DNA of 64,000 nt from JAYWGN01 sp043778255 (GTDB lineage: Bacteria; Bacteroidota; Bacteroidia; Chitinophagales; Chitinophagaceae), in NCBI GenBank assembly GCA_043778255.1, contig JAYWGN010000040.1, positions 30,854 to 94,853 of the forward strand, read 5' to 3'. Below are positions 16,716 to 26,826 of the stretch, piece by piece; position 1 is the stretch's first letter; each line of letters begins with the position of its first letter. Position numbers and translations under genes: made by a program. Below the pieces are notes generated by a model. The model was given only the letters and a program-made list of their open reading frames with translations, did no database searches and was not told the DNA's origin.

Positions 16716-18063
16716 CTATTATTGTTAAATACTGTTTTATAGTAAATGAAGTTTTGTAAATTATTTTATTATCCAAATCTCTAATTATAATTAAATATTT
16801 TTTTATAAATACTGGTAAATATGTAGTAACCGTATTTGATTTTATAATTTGATTGGATGCAGGTACAACCAAATCATAGTCGGTAATATTGCGAATTTCA
16901 TTAGCTGGGTAGTATTGTAATAAAAAGGATTTGTTTTTAATATTTTTTGGAATTAATAATGTACGTTCAAAAAATAGCTTGTTTTTTATTAAACTTTTTT
17001 TATAATCGTCGGCATTAAAGTTTTCAAATAACGTAAAGTCATAACCAGGGTTAAAATTGATATTTTTATTTAAAAGTAACTTAGGGTATTTTATAGTTTT
17101 TTTTGGGTCTAAATAAGCATAAAAATTATTACAAAATTGCAAATTGCCGTATGTGTTAAAGTAGGTTTGATTAATAGATTTTACAAATTTATATTTATCT
17201 TTGAGCCATACACCTATGGAGTGAAATCCCAAATCTACCGTATTTGCATGCCCATAACCACAATGGATTATCATTTTTGCATTTGGGTCTTTATCTAATA
17301 CTTTCATAATATTTATAGCTGCTAAACTATCTCTTTTATTAGAATCTGAAACAGTTGTATCATAAGCAACTAATTTGAATTTTAGAAACTTTGCATAGCG
17401 TACAAGGTTAGCAAAATTTGGCTCTTGTGTATAAAATCCTAAATTCTTATGTATAGTTTTTTCTGTACTTGCATCAATTCTACTTGATAAAGTTTCTAGT
17501 GCTAAATAATTATAACCCTGCTTTCTAAAATCAGCTAACATTTCAAAAGTAAAAATTCTGCATACTGGTCTATGGTGCATTTCGTTTATAAGTACAATTT
17601 TACTTTTACTTGCTTTTGCTTTTAATTGCTCTTTATACTCAATTAATGAATAACTATTAAACTCTGTAACATTTGAATTTATATATTCTTTATAATTCTC
17701 TGCACTGTCAAAACAATCTAATGCATTTTTATCTTCCCCTATAAATGAAAGTAGTGTTCCTATATATTCATAGTACATATTTTTTACAATTGAATCACTT
17801 AATTTCATATCAAATGAAGCCATAGCCTTAACATCGTTTATATAATTCAACGACTTACTAACACGTAATGGTTTGAGGTTTGAAAATAATGAATCCTTCG
17901 ATTTTATTTCAACTTGTTTTTTAAGTTTAAATGTTTGAAGTGTATTTGCTAGAGTTTGAGCTTTTGTATTGCTAAAAAGCAAAACTAAGTAAACACTAAT
18001 TCCAAATATTTTTATATGGGTCATAATTACATTTAAGGGGTTTATCAAAAGTTGAATTTGCAA
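16693..18063 (-). CDS. Secreted protein related to the ChaN / erythromycin-esterase-like superfamily
   Basis: A 456-residue reading frame; the likely start is the internal ATG at 18024, which places a signal peptide (IFGISVYLVLLF to TKAQ) at the front. The middle part shows IVLINEMHHRPVCR, a G-YLALETLSSRID segment and MIIHCGYGHAN, the Glu/His pattern seen in ChaN-like and erythromycin-esterase-like proteins. Substrate unknown. The C-terminal third is unfamiliar, and the last six residues come from the 93-bp repeat. Confidence 0.6.
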   Translation of the reverse strand: MQIQLLINPLNVIMTHIKIFGISVYLVLLFSNTKAQTLANTLQTFKLKKQVEIKSKDSLFSNLKPLRVSKSLNYINDVKAMASFDMKLSDSIVKNMYYEYIGTLLSFIGEDKNALDCFDSAENYKEYINSNVTEFNSYSLIEYKEQLKAKASKSKIVLINEMHHRPVCRIFTFEMLADFRKQGYNYLALETLSSRIDASTEKTIHKNLGFYTQEPNFANLVRYAKFLKFKLVAYDTTVSDSNKRDSLAAINIMKVLDKDPNAKMIIHCGYGHANTVDLGFHSIGVWLKDKYKFVKSINQTYFNTYGNLQFCNNFYAYLDPKKTIKYPKLLLNKNINFNPGYDFTLFENFNADDYKKSLIKNKLFFERTLLIPKNIKNKSFLLQYYPANEIRNITDYDLVVPASNQIIKSNTVTTYLPVFIKKYLIIIRDLDNKIIYKTSFTIKQYLTIIASRLPPK

Positions 18064-18120
18064 AAGCTCTACAATCTAAAAATAATTTAATAATTAGCAA
18101 ATTATCATATTATCATATTA

Positions 18121-19338
18121 TCACATTTCTATTTTATTAATTAAGCCTACCCACTCCCCCAAGTACTCATAATCCTTTGTTAGCTTACCTTTAGTGGCAA
18201 TGGTAGCATTGGTAATTAAGGTGGAGCTGCCGCTTATTACATACTCCAACACATACTTAATTAGCTGTTCTCCAAAGTACCTACTAGCATCTCGGGGTAG
18301 CTCGTTGGGTAGGTTGCCTACTGCTATTATGTCTATACTATTTTCAAGGTAGGGTTCGGTTTTTTGTTGGGTTACTTTATCTACGCCATACACAGGGTTT
18401 TCAATGGTTTGGTCGCCAAGGTTTATGGGTATGCTACCGTGTGCATCGTCGGTTATATCACTTATTGTTTTTATGTTAAATGCTTTGCTAGTAAGCATTT
18501 CGGCAGTAAATAGTGGGGGTACATCGGCATCCCAATATACACCATTCATTAGTATATCGGTATGTGGTATATACTTTTCAAACTTGCAGTTATAGGCAGC
18601 CGCATCCTCATGAAACTGTTTGCGGTTGTAGGTTTTAGTAACTTTATGCTCATACAAATCGGCACCTTTAAGCACCGTATATACAGGGTAAGTATAGGCT
18701 CTTTCTATATAATCATCGGGTTCTAATTCGTGTATGCCCATAAGGTTCATTACCTCTATAATGCCGTGTGCCACCCTGCCACTGCCTGTTACAGCTATTT
18801 TAATGTTAGGTAACTTTAACCCAAAGTAGCTGTGTATAAGGCTTCTATAATCTTTTTGTTGGTACACCCTTGGCAGGGTAAATGTATTAGTTCTATTACC
18901 ATAATACAGCATACCATTATGTGCACCCACTATACCCGCAAAAAAACCAAAGCCCAACACTCGTTGCCCATCGTCGTGTTTCAAACATTCGTAATCAATA
19001 AGGGTAATATTTTTTTGCAATATGGTTTGCAATAACTTTTTATTGTAGGGTTGTTTTTTTATGGTGTGGCTAAAAAATAAATAGGTTTTATGGGCAATTA
19101 AATTATGGTAAGGCACTTCTTTAATGCCCAATATAATATCGCATTGCTCCAAATTAGTAACAACTGTAATGCCAGCTTTTTCATACTCCGTATTACTAAA
19201 GCATCGGTGGGCTGACTGTTCTACTACAAGGATAACATGGGGTACATTTTTTACCATCCATTTGCATTGTGCAGGGGTAAGGGCAACTCTAGTGTCCAAA
19301 GGGGTTTTGCCTTCGTTTATTAATCCTATGGTAAGCAT
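18121..19338 (-). CDS. NAD(P)-dependent saccharopine/alanine-dehydrogenase-like oxidoreductase
   Basis: A 405-residue protein of the alanine dehydrogenase / lysine-forming saccharopine dehydrogenase superfamily. The N-terminal domain shows GLINEGKTPLDTRVALTPAQC (the usual RVALTP motif) and the catalytic-type region LFFSHTIKKQPYN; the Rossmann part has IAVTGSGRVAHGIIEVM; and ISDITDDAHGSIP is typical of the saccharopine subgroup. The likely reaction is oxidation of saccharopine to lysine and 2-oxoglutarate, though this may be only a homologue. No lysine-pathway neighbour is present. Confidence 0.8.
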   Translation of the reverse strand: MLTIGLINEGKTPLDTRVALTPAQCKWMVKNVPHVILVVEQSAHRCFSNTEYEKAGITVVTNLEQCDIILGIKEVPYHNLIAHKTYLFFSHTIKKQPYNKKLLQTILQKNITLIDYECLKHDDGQRVLGFGFFAGIVGAHNGMLYYGNRTNTFTLPRVYQQKDYRSLIHSYFGLKLPNIKIAVTGSGRVAHGIIEVMNLMGIHELEPDDYIERAYTYPVYTVLKGADLYEHKVTKTYNRKQFHEDAAAYNCKFEKYIPHTDILMNGVYWDADVPPLFTAEMLTSKAFNIKTISDITDDAHGSIPINLGDQTIENPVYGVDKVTQQKTEPYLENSIDIIAVGNLPNELPRDASRYFGEQLIKYVLEYVISGSSTLITNATIATKGKLTKDYEYLGEWVGLINKIEM

Positions 19339-19376
19339 AGGGCAAATGTAAAACTTTTAGTTAAACTTATGTGTAC

Positions 19377-19385
19377 TTATCCACA
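19377..19385. promoter_or_regulatory. DnaA-box-like nonamer TTATCCACA
   Basis: Exact match to the DnaA consensus, in the gap between the dehydrogenase and the L,D-transpeptidase genes. A single box is weak evidence of any function. Confidence 0.25.
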
Positions 19386-19412
19386 ACATTAAGTGTTGTT
19401 GTTATTATTATT

Positions 19413-19420
19413 TATATTTG
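19413..19420 (+). promoter_or_regulatory. -7 promoter box (TATATTTG) of the L,D-transpeptidase gene
   Basis: Exact TAnnTTTG match 24 bp before the ATG at 19445. No strong -33 element at ideal spacing. Confidence 0.45.
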
Positions 19421-19444
19421 CTATAACTAAATGTATGGGAGTAT

Positions 19445-21193
19445 ATGGAAATTTATAAACGGGTAGTCATTTTAATTATTTTGGCAAATGCATTTGCCCA
19501 ATGTGGCAATAAAAATAGTGTACAAACTAGTAGTACAACTATAAACCCCAATACGGAAATAGACCAAACAAAAGATTTGAATATTGCCGATATATTGCAA
19601 TATGTACAAACCAATAATGGTAAGCTCAACGATTCTAACTTTGTAACAAATGTGGCTGATGTACAAGCATTTTACAATAGTAAAAATAACCGTACCGTAT
19701 GGAGTAAAAAAAGTGAGTTTACGGCACTAGCCAACAGCCTACAATTGTTTATAGAGCATAGTATGGAGTATGGCCTATTCCCCGAAGATTACCATATAAC
19801 CAACCTCAAAAAATTACGTAATCAATTGCTATTGCAAAATGCTAATGCCAGTACTATACTTGCACAAGGCGATATATTATACACCGACGCTTTTTTGCAA
19901 TTAGCTACTCACTTAAAAAAAGGAAGATTAGCAAAAGATAGCATAACCATAAGTGCCGACTCGAGCCTCAAAACTAGCTACTTTGTAACTGTATTAAACA
20001 CCGTAATTGACAATAAAAAATTAGTAGAAACTTTACAAAGCCTCGAACCTACCCTTAAGGATTATAAAGCCTTACGAACGGCCTTGCCTAGTTTTTTGGC
20101 CACTATGGATTTGAATAAATATACCTACGTAGTGTACCCTAATAAAGATAGTTTGCAGTTAGTAAAAAGTGTAATGAAACGGCTGTACGAGGCAGGTGTA
20201 GCTACTACCAACAGCCCCAAGCCCGATAGTATAACTTATGTAAATACCGTAACAAAATACCAAAAAGCCAAAGGATTGAAACCTACGGGCAAGGTAAATA
20301 ATGAAATGGCAAAGTCGTTGAATACGAGTGATTGGTACAGATTTAAAAGGATAGCAGCAACCTTAGATAAATACAAAACATTAACCACAACCCTACCCGA
20401 AACTTATGTGTGGGTTAACTTACCTTCATATAAACTGAAAGTTGTAAACCACGATACTGTGGTAATGACAAGCAAAGTAATAATAGGCAAAACCACTAAC
20501 CGTACACCCGAATTGAATAGCGAAATATCGAATATAGTGCTATACCCTACTTGGAGTGTGCCTTATAGTATAGCTATGAAAGAGATGTTGCCTATTGCAA
20601 AGCGTAACCCTGGTTATTTTGCCCGAAGGGGCTTTAAAGTATTCAATAATAGGGGCAAGCAGGTAGACCCATACAGTGTAAATTGGAGTAGGTATAGCAA
20701 AAGTGTACCATTTAACTTTAGGCAAAATGAAGGAGGTGGAAATGCATTAGGTGTTATTAAATTTAACTTTGAAAACCCTTACTCCGTGTACTTGCATGAT
20801 ACAAACCAACGGTATATGTTTGAACGAGATTTTAGGGCATTAAGCCATGGTTGTGTAAGGGTACATTTGTGGGATAGTGTGGCTCGGTATTTAATTACCC
20901 AATCACATGCCTATTACCCTAATTACGATTTTTTAAAAAAAGATAGCATAACCCCAACCAACGATACTATAACTTACACCCAAAGCATATTACGTGATAG
21001 TAGTTTTATAATAGCCGACTCGTTGCATAGGTATATGGCTAAGAAAAAAAATATGGCTTTGCTAATGCAAAAAAAAATACCCATTTTTATACGCTATTAT
21101 GGTTGTGAAGCACAGGATGGAAAAGTAGTGTTTTTTGATGATGTGTACAATGAAGACAAATCGGTGATAGACCAATATTTTTCAAAAAAATAA
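19445..21193 (+). CDS. L,D-transpeptidase (YcbB/LdtD-like) with peptidoglycan-binding region
   Basis: Cross-links peptidoglycan (3-3 links) or attaches proteins to it. The 582-residue protein starts with a signal segment that may end in a lipobox (AFAQC, Cys20). A scaffold region precedes a peptidoglycan-binding-like stretch (about 260-300, VTKYQKAKGLKPTGKVNNEM), and the YkuD catalytic domain covers about 320-510 with the active-site motif SHGCVRVHLWD near residue 470. The length and domain order match E. coli YcbB. The rlpA gene follows after 6 bp, so both act on the wall and are probably co-transcribed. Confidence 0.92.
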   Translation: MEIYKRVVILIILANAFAQCGNKNSVQTSSTTINPNTEIDQTKDLNIADILQYVQTNNGKLNDSNFVTNVADVQAFYNSKNNRTVWSKKSEFTALANSLQLFIEHSMEYGLFPEDYHITNLKKLRNQLLLQNANASTILAQGDILYTDAFLQLATHLKKGRLAKDSITISADSSLKTSYFVTVLNTVIDNKKLVETLQSLEPTLKDYKALRTALPSFLATMDLNKYTYVVYPNKDSLQLVKSVMKRLYEAGVATTNSPKPDSITYVNTVTKYQKAKGLKPTGKVNNEMAKSLNTSDWYRFKRIAATLDKYKTLTTTLPETYVWVNLPSYKLKVVNHDTVVMTSKVIIGKTTNRTPELNSEISNIVLYPTWSVPYSIAMKEMLPIAKRNPGYFARRGFKVFNNRGKQVDPYSVNWSRYSKSVPFNFRQNEGGGNALGVIKFNFENPYSVYLHDTNQRYMFERDFRALSHGCVRVHLWDSVARYLITQSHAYYPNYDFLKKDSITPTNDTITYTQSILRDSSFIIADSLHRYMAKKKNMALLMQKKIPIFIRYYGCEAQDGKVVFFDDVYNEDKSVIDQYFSKK

Positions 21194-21199
21194 AAAAAT

Positions 21200-21604
21200 A
21201 TGCTTAAATACATTGTATTGCTAGTACTACTTAGTACAACAAACTTACTAGCTGCACAGGATACTACAAAGCCAAAAAAAGACCCAAAAGTACTATACGG
21301 CATTGCTACATTTTACAGCAATAGTTTTGATGGTAAAAAAACTGCCACTGGCGAAATATTTAGACAAAATGGCTACACAGCAGCTAGTAATAATATACCC
21401 TTAGGCACTTGGGTAAAAGTAACGAATGTAAAAAACAATAAAACAGTAACGGTAAAAATAAACGACCGTATGGCACCAAGTATGGCTCGTAAAGGTAGGG
21501 TAGTTGACCTTACCCGTGCTGCCGCCGAAAAACTCAACTTTATAACCAGCGGTACCACTAAAGTAAAAGTAACCATACTCGGCAAAAAAAAACCTTTGCA
21601 ATAA
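21200..21604 (+). CDS. RlpA-like protein with double-psi beta-barrel
   Basis: RlpA-type proteins act at the septum on naked glycan strands. This 134-residue version has a signal peptide (cleaved near LLAAQ, about 20) and one double-psi beta-barrel: GIATFYSNSFDGKKTATGE, ASNNIPLGTWVKVTN, and VKINDRMAP with RVVDLTRAAAEKL. There is no SPOR domain. It follows the L,D-transpeptidase by 6 bp. Confidence 0.9.
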   Translation: MLKYIVLLVLLSTTNLLAAQDTTKPKKDPKVLYGIATFYSNSFDGKKTATGEIFRQNGYTAASNNIPLGTWVKVTNVKNNKTVTVKINDRMAPSMARKGRVVDLTRAAAEKLNFITSGTTKVKVTILGKKKPLQ

Positions 21605-21659
21605 GCCTATTACTTTATTAGTTAATAATAATTTATTTTTCGCTTTTGGTTGAAGTCCT

Positions 21660-21667
21660 TACTTTTG
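21660..21667 (+). promoter_or_regulatory. -7 promoter box (TACTTTTG) of the first OmpA-family gene
   Basis: Exact TAnnTTTG match 24 bp before the ATG at 21692. It lies inside the longer reading frame that opens at 21650, which argues that the downstream ATG is the true start. Confidence 0.5.
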
Positions 21668-21691
21668 TTAAAACTTATAATTAACATGTTT

Positions 21692-23041
21692 ATGAAGAAA
21701 GTTCATTTCTTAAGTATAATGCTATTGTTAATAGCAACCGTACAAGCCCAAAAAGTAAATAAAATGTATGTAAAAAAACCTGCACTTGGGGTTCATTTTA
21801 CGCTTACCGATTTTAAAACAGCCGATTTAATACGTAACTCCTCATTAAGCTCTGTGGTGCTTAATAAGCTAAATAGTAAACCCAAGCAAATGACACCCGG
21901 TATGGCTATTAGTTATATGCAAGGCCTTAGCAACCATGTAGATGTACAAGCCAGGCTTGCAGGTTCATTTTTAGATTTGCCAGTACAAGGTAAACCTATC
22001 AATAACAATGACTTTTTCTTTGCAGAGTCAGATGTAAGTTTGTTGTTAAAAATGGTGAATGACAAAAATTGGGTTTCGCCTTATATAAGTGCCGGTATTG
22101 GCGCTTCATTGTACAAAGGTTCAAAGTTTGGAGCATTTATACCTGTAGGTGCTGGTATACAAGTTAACTTTTATAACGAAGCCTATTTATTGCTTAATGC
22201 ACAATACAGATTATATACTGCTGCTGCTAATAACTACCACTTTTTTTATAGTATTGGATTTGCTGGTAATATAGCCAAACCTATGGAAGTAGCTGTTGTA
22301 AAGCCTATAGCACCAATTGAAATGCCAAAAGATACCGATGGCGATGGTATATTTGATAAAGATGACAAATGTATATCGGTGGCAGGTGTAGCCAAATACC
22401 AAGGCTGCCCAGTACCTGATACCGATGGTGATGGCATTAACGATGAATTAGATAAATGTATAAACGAAGCAGGTGTAGCCAAATACCAAGGCTGCCCAAT
22501 ACCCGATACCGATGGCGATGGAGTAAACGATGATGAGGATAAATGTGTAAGCCAAGCTGGTGTGGCTCGTTATAATGGTTGCCCTGTACCCGATACCGAT
22601 GGCGATGGAGTAAACGATGAAGAAGATAAATGTAAAGATGTAGTAGGTACAGCCGCAAACCAAGGTTGCCCTGTAATAGCCGAAGCCATAATAAAGAAAA
22701 TGGAATTTGCTGCAAAAAATGTATTGTTTGAAACTGGTAGTGCTAAGCTAAAAGTTAGCTCTAACAAATCGCTTAACGAAGTGGTAAAAATATTAAATGA
22801 TAACAAAGACTTAATGTTAGATATTGAAGGCCATACTGATAACTCAGGCAAAGCCGACAAAAACCTCACCTTATCGCAAAGTAGAGCTAATGCTGTATTG
22901 GCTTACTTAAAAGCAAAAGGCATAACCGAAGATAGGTTAACTGCAACAGGTTTTGGACAAGAGCAACCAGTGGCAGATAATAAAACTGCAGCTGGCAAAC
23001 AAAAAAACAGAAGAGTAGAATTGAAGCTAAGAAGTTTTTAA
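21692..23041 (+). CDS. OmpA-family outer membrane protein with thrombospondin type 3 repeats
   Basis: An outer-membrane protein that anchors the envelope to peptidoglycan. From the ATG at 21692 it has a signal peptide (cut near TVQAQ), a membrane beta-barrel domain of roughly 190 residues, four calcium-binding TSP3-like repeats (each with DTDGDGIND-type loops and GCP), and an OmpA_C domain with VLFETGSAKL, the peptidoglycan-binding DIEGHTDNSG, LSQSRANAV and NRRVELKL. The frame is open from 21650, but the -7 box at 21660-21667 rules out that start. It is a paralogue of the next gene. Confidence 0.92.
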   Translation: MKKVHFLSIMLLLIATVQAQKVNKMYVKKPALGVHFTLTDFKTADLIRNSSLSSVVLNKLNSKPKQMTPGMAISYMQGLSNHVDVQARLAGSFLDLPVQGKPINNNDFFFAESDVSLLLKMVNDKNWVSPYISAGIGASLYKGSKFGAFIPVGAGIQVNFYNEAYLLLNAQYRLYTAAANNYHFFYSIGFAGNIAKPMEVAVVKPIAPIEMPKDTDGDGIFDKDDKCISVAGVAKYQGCPVPDTDGDGINDELDKCINEAGVAKYQGCPIPDTDGDGVNDDEDKCVSQAGVARYNGCPVPDTDGDGVNDEEDKCKDVVGTAANQGCPVIAEAIIKKMEFAAKNVLFETGSAKLKVSSNKSLNEVVKILNDNKDLMLDIEGHTDNSGKADKNLTLSQSRANAVLAYLKAKGITEDRLTATGFGQEQPVADNKTAAGKQKNRRVELKLRSF

Positions 23042-23066
23042 ACTCCTCAGTATTTAAAAATATTTA

Positions 23067-23097
23067 ATAAAGCCCCATTTTTATGGGGCTTTATTTG
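23067..23097 (+). terminator. Rho-independent terminator
   Basis: AATAAAGCCCCAT pairs with ATGGGGCTTTATT, and a T-rich tail follows, 26 bp after the stop of the first OmpA-family gene. Confidence 0.85.
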
Positions 23098-23215
23098 TAA
23101 ATATCTATTTGAATACTACTTTAACAACTATAAAAAAAAATAAACTTTCTTTTAACATTTTATTCTATATTGCAGCATTATTATATCTTTACATTATTAT
23201 TAAATTTATACACAC

Positions 23216-24553
23216 ATGAAAAGAATTGTATTGTCTCTTGTAGCTATATGTATGTTTGGTGCAGCATTTGCTCAAAAAAACCCATTAACCAGAAAAAAAA
23301 CAATAGGTGTTCATTTCTTCTTGCAAGATTTTGCATCGGGATACTCACTTGATACTGGTGCTAGTATTAAAACTGTAAAAGATGTTGGTGATTGGTACAA
23401 ACCAAGCCGTTTAAGTCCTGGTTTTGCTATATCTTATGCTAAAGGTATTACACCTAAAATAGATGTACGAGGTACGTTTGCAGCATCTTTTGAAGATTAT
23501 TTATTTAAAAAGCGAACACAATTTGGTGTAAATGACTTTTTAGGCGAATTTGATGTTTCTGCAAACTTAAAAGCTGTAAATGATAAGCATATTGTAATAC
23601 CTTACATCAATTTGGGTGTGGGTGGTTCATTTTACAAAGGTTATATTGGTGGTATTGCTCCAGTGGGTTTAGGGTTACAATTTAACCTATTTAACGACGC
23701 CCTAATTGAGCTGCAATCACAATACCGCATTGGCCTTAATGATAATGCAACTAATCATTTATTCCACTCAATAGGTGTAGTAGCTAATATAGGTTCTCCA
23801 AAGGCAATGCCAACATTAAAAGAAGTAATAGCTCCTATAATTGCCAAAAAAGATACAGATGGCGACGGCATTACCGATGATAACGATGAGTGTCCTAGTG
23901 AAGCTGGTACAGTAGCACTTAAAGGCTGCCCCGATAAAGATGGTGATGGTATAGCAGATAAAAACGACAATTGCCCTGATAAAGCTGGTACAGCTAAATA
24001 TAATGGTTGCCCAGTACCTGATAGTGATGGTGATGGTATTAACGATGAGGAAGATAAATGTGTAAACCAAGCAGGTGTGGCTAGTTTCCAAGGTTGCCCT
24101 GTACCCGATGCAGATGGCGATGGCGTAAACGATGAAGAAGATAAATGTAAAGATGTAGTAGGAACTGCTGCTAACCAAGGTTGCCCTGCAATAGCTGAAG
24201 CTGTACAGAAAAAAATTGACTATGCTGCCAAAAACATATTGTTTGAAACAGGTAGTGCTAAATTAAAGTCAAGCTCTAACGGTGGATTGAATGATGTAGT
24301 AAAAATATTAGCAGAAAACCCCGATGTATTACTTAACATTGATGGCCATACTGATAATACTGGAACTGCCGAAAAGAATACAACACTAAGCCAAAGCAGA
24401 GCCGATGCAGTAAAAGCATACTTAGCTAAAAAAGGAGTAAGCGAAAGCCGAATGACTGCAACTGGCTATGGCCAAGACCAACCAGTAGCCGATAATGCAA
24501 CTACAGCTGGCAAAGCCAAAAACAGAAGAGTAGAATTAAAATTAGGGTACTAA
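23216..24553 (+). CDS. OmpA-family outer membrane protein with thrombospondin type 3 repeats (paralogue)
   Basis: A 445-residue paralogue of the preceding gene with the same plan: signal peptide (AAFAQ, about 20), beta-barrel region, TSP3 calcium-binding repeats (DTDGDGITDD, DKDGDGIADK, DSDGDGINDE, DADGDGVNDE) and the OmpA C-terminal domain (ILFETGSAKL, NIDGHTDNTG, NRRVELKLGY). It has its own terminator and its own upstream region, with TATCTTTA as a near -7 box, so the pair arose by tandem duplication and is expressed separately. Confidence 0.92.
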   Translation: MKRIVLSLVAICMFGAAFAQKNPLTRKKTIGVHFFLQDFASGYSLDTGASIKTVKDVGDWYKPSRLSPGFAISYAKGITPKIDVRGTFAASFEDYLFKKRTQFGVNDFLGEFDVSANLKAVNDKHIVIPYINLGVGGSFYKGYIGGIAPVGLGLQFNLFNDALIELQSQYRIGLNDNATNHLFHSIGVVANIGSPKAMPTLKEVIAPIIAKKDTDGDGITDDNDECPSEAGTVALKGCPDKDGDGIADKNDNCPDKAGTAKYNGCPVPDSDGDGINDEEDKCVNQAGVASFQGCPVPDADGDGVNDEEDKCKDVVGTAANQGCPAIAEAVQKKIDYAAKNILFETGSAKLKSSSNGGLNDVVKILAENPDVLLNIDGHTDNTGTAEKNTTLSQSRADAVKAYLAKKGVSESRMTATGYGQDQPVADNATTAGKAKNRRVELKLGY

Positions 24554-24583
24554 CATAAACTAGTATAATAGCATTGAAATAAT

Positions 24584-24611
24584 AAATCCCTTGCAGTAGT
24601 GCAGGGGATTT
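24584..24611. terminator. Rho-independent terminator after second OmpA gene
   Basis: AAATCCCTTGCA pairs with TGCAGGGGATTT with a short loop and a T-rich end. It lies between convergent genes. Confidence 0.75.
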
Positions 24612-24649
24612 TTATGTTTTGTAATGAAGGATAATAAAGTTAAGTTTTA

Positions 24650-26779
24650 CTACCTTAATATAGTTATATTCCCAACCACATTATAGTTTCTACCTGTTAT
24701 TAAAGAATAAGTAATGTTATAATAATAAGTACCATCGGCTATATTTTTTCCCTTGTAAGTTCCATTCCAATTGTTGGTATAATTAGCGTTTTCATATACT
24801 ATACCACCATATCTATTTACTACTTGTACTGCTACTTTACTCAAGCAGTTGAAAGAGTTATACACTTTCCACTCATCATTAATACCATCACCATTTGGGC
24901 TAAATGCCTCTTTAATGTTAATACAACTTGGTATTATGGTTACTTGTACATCATTAGATGCCATACAGCCGTTGGTAGTGGTTGCAGTTAATTTGTATAA
25001 TGTACTTACAGTTGGTTTAAGTACTACAGGGTTTAGTATAGTTGGGTTGCTTAAATAAGTAGAAGGACTCCAACTGTAATTTGTAGCGCCTATTACAGTA
25101 CCATTTAATTGAGCATCTGCACCACTAAGTACAGTTAAGTTTGTACCTGCTATTACTTGTGGGTTTGGCAATATGGTAATGTTTACCGTATCTTTTGCTA
25201 CACAATTACCACTAGTACCTGTTACTATATATTGTGTACTTATAGTGGGTGTTGCTATTGGGTTTAGTATATTGGCATTAGTTAACCCTGTAGTAGGTTG
25301 CCAACTAATACTTAATGCAGTGCTTGTAGTAGTTAATGGTATAGCCGAACCTATACATATAGCAGTATCTTTTATACTTATTATAGGTAAGCCAACAGTA
25401 CCTATAAAACTAATAAATGTTGCGGTACAACCAGAGTTAACCCCATTCAATACTATTTGATTTAAGCCATTGGGTACATTGGTAAATGTATTGGTGGTTT
25501 GAGGTAAACCACCATTTAATGCATAGGTAAAATTATCGCCAGTAGCATTTACGGTTAATGTTTTGCTAGTGTCGCCACTACAACTTATTGGTGCTATTAA
25601 CGTAGCAGCTATACCTGCTTTTTTTACCAATAGTACCGTGTCTTGGTAGGTAATAGTATCATTATTTGGGTTTGTTTTAAAGCTAGTACGTACCAGTAGC
25701 TTTGTAGTATCTGTAGCTCCTGTACATATATTACTATAATTCAAATTAAATGTGCCATCGCTGTTGCTTGTAGTATCGGCATTGGCAATAAAGTTGCCAT
25801 TTATGGAGTATATGCTACTGCTTATATACCTACTTGCCTCAGCACTTGGTATAAACTGATAAGCTTCTTTTACGGCAGTCCATACTTGGGCATTTTTGCC
25901 GGGTGCACATATTGCTTTATCCCTATTCCAGTTTTGTAAACCAAGTGTTGATTTACCACCACTACTATATATAGGTGGGCATACAAACTTCTCAATATAC
26001 ATTTCTATAATTCCTGTACTTTCATATAGCACGGTTTGAAAAATACTTTTACTCGAATCGGCACTACAATTAGCATCGGCATAAGTACCAAATGTACCCA
26101 ACTTATAATAGCTTACTATAAACCTACGGCAGGGTGCTGTACCTTCCGTTCTAAATTCTATTTTTCTATTAGGTGGGCTAGGGTAAAGTCCTCCAGTACG
26201 AGGGTCAAAACCTGAATGTGCGGTATATATACTAGCTTTTGGCGAATAATTATTGCCACTACACTGTACTCCAATTATGTTGGGTAAGGGTAAGTTTTGA
26301 AAACCACTACCACAATAAGTAGGTGGTATAGACGCATTTGTAGTGTCGAAGCTTATAACACTATAACAATTAGCTACTAATTTATTATAAATTGAGTCAT
26401 AAAAACAAAATTTGAAAGGCAAATTTATTACTTCTGTAAATGCTTCTAAATAAATTGTGGGTATTTCAAAACCAACATTTGTTACAAATGGAAATGGTGT
26501 GTAGGCTTTAGTTTTTACTTTATAATCACCTGTGTTTTTTATATGCGGTAAAGTTAGTTTTATATTAGTACAGTTGTTACCACAAACGGTTACTATTTGC
26601 TTATTAATAGTAGTGCTATAATTGGTACAGTATTGTGCAGTTAATGGGGAGTTTAAAAAAATATAAAAAACAATTAATATTAATTTGTTTGAATAGTTGT
26701 AAAATAATGGTACTTTACATAAAATTAAAATATATGAAAACAAATCAAAACTTTTTAATGCTGTTGTACCATAGTACAT
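24650..26779 (-). CDS. Secreted protein with T9SS type B (gliding-motility CHU_C) sorting domain
   Basis: A large cell-surface or secreted protein exported by the type IX system. The C-terminal 90 residues form the type B sorting domain: KEAFSPNGDGINDEWKVYN, then VVNRYGGIVYENANYTNNWN and a DGTYYYNITY close. Ahead of this come Ig/PKD-like stretches with IAGTNLTVLSGADAQLNG, and a Cys-rich N-terminal half. The frame is open to 26800, but its first residues lie in a 7-bp tandem repeat; the ATG at 26779 is a better start, with a hydrophobic export segment at KLILIVFYIFL ending SPLTAQ. Ligand unknown. Confidence 0.82.
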   Translation of the reverse strand: MYYGTTALKSFDLFSYILILCKVPLFYNYSNKLILIVFYIFLNSPLTAQYCTNYSTTINKQIVTVCGNNCTNIKLTLPHIKNTGDYKVKTKAYTPFPFVTNVGFEIPTIYLEAFTEVINLPFKFCFYDSIYNKLVANCYSVISFDTTNASIPPTYCGSGFQNLPLPNIIGVQCSGNNYSPKASIYTAHSGFDPRTGGLYPSPPNRKIEFRTEGTAPCRRFIVSYYKLGTFGTYADANCSADSSKSIFQTVLYESTGIIEMYIEKFVCPPIYSSGGKSTLGLQNWNRDKAICAPGKNAQVWTAVKEAYQFIPSAEASRYISSSIYSINGNFIANADTTSNSDGTFNLNYSNICTGATDTTKLLVRTSFKTNPNNDTITYQDTVLLVKKAGIAATLIAPISCSGDTSKTLTVNATGDNFTYALNGGLPQTTNTFTNVPNGLNQIVLNGVNSGCTATFISFIGTVGLPIISIKDTAICIGSAIPLTTTSTALSISWQPTTGLTNANILNPIATPTISTQYIVTGTSGNCVAKDTVNITILPNPQVIAGTNLTVLSGADAQLNGTVIGATNYSWSPSTYLSNPTILNPVVLKPTVSTLYKLTATTTNGCMASNDVQVTIIPSCINIKEAFSPNGDGINDEWKVYNSFNCLSKVAVQVVNRYGGIVYENANYTNNWNGTYKGKNIADGTYYYNITYSLITGRNYNVVGNITILR

Positions 26780-26810
26780 CGGGCATCGGGCATCGGGCAT
26801 CGGGCATCGA
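26777..26810. repeat. CATCGGG short tandem repeat
   Basis: Four exact 7-bp CATCGGG units followed by CATCGA, right between two divergent secreted-protein genes. Copy number could vary by slippage and alter the start region of the minus-strand gene. Confidence 0.8.
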
Positions 26811-26826
26811 TAAATTATTATTATTT

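Noticed and set aside
22437..22715. Overlapping minus-strand frames in the OmpA/TSP3 genes
   Set aside because: Produced by the repetitive TSP3 codons; low-complexity translation with no family.
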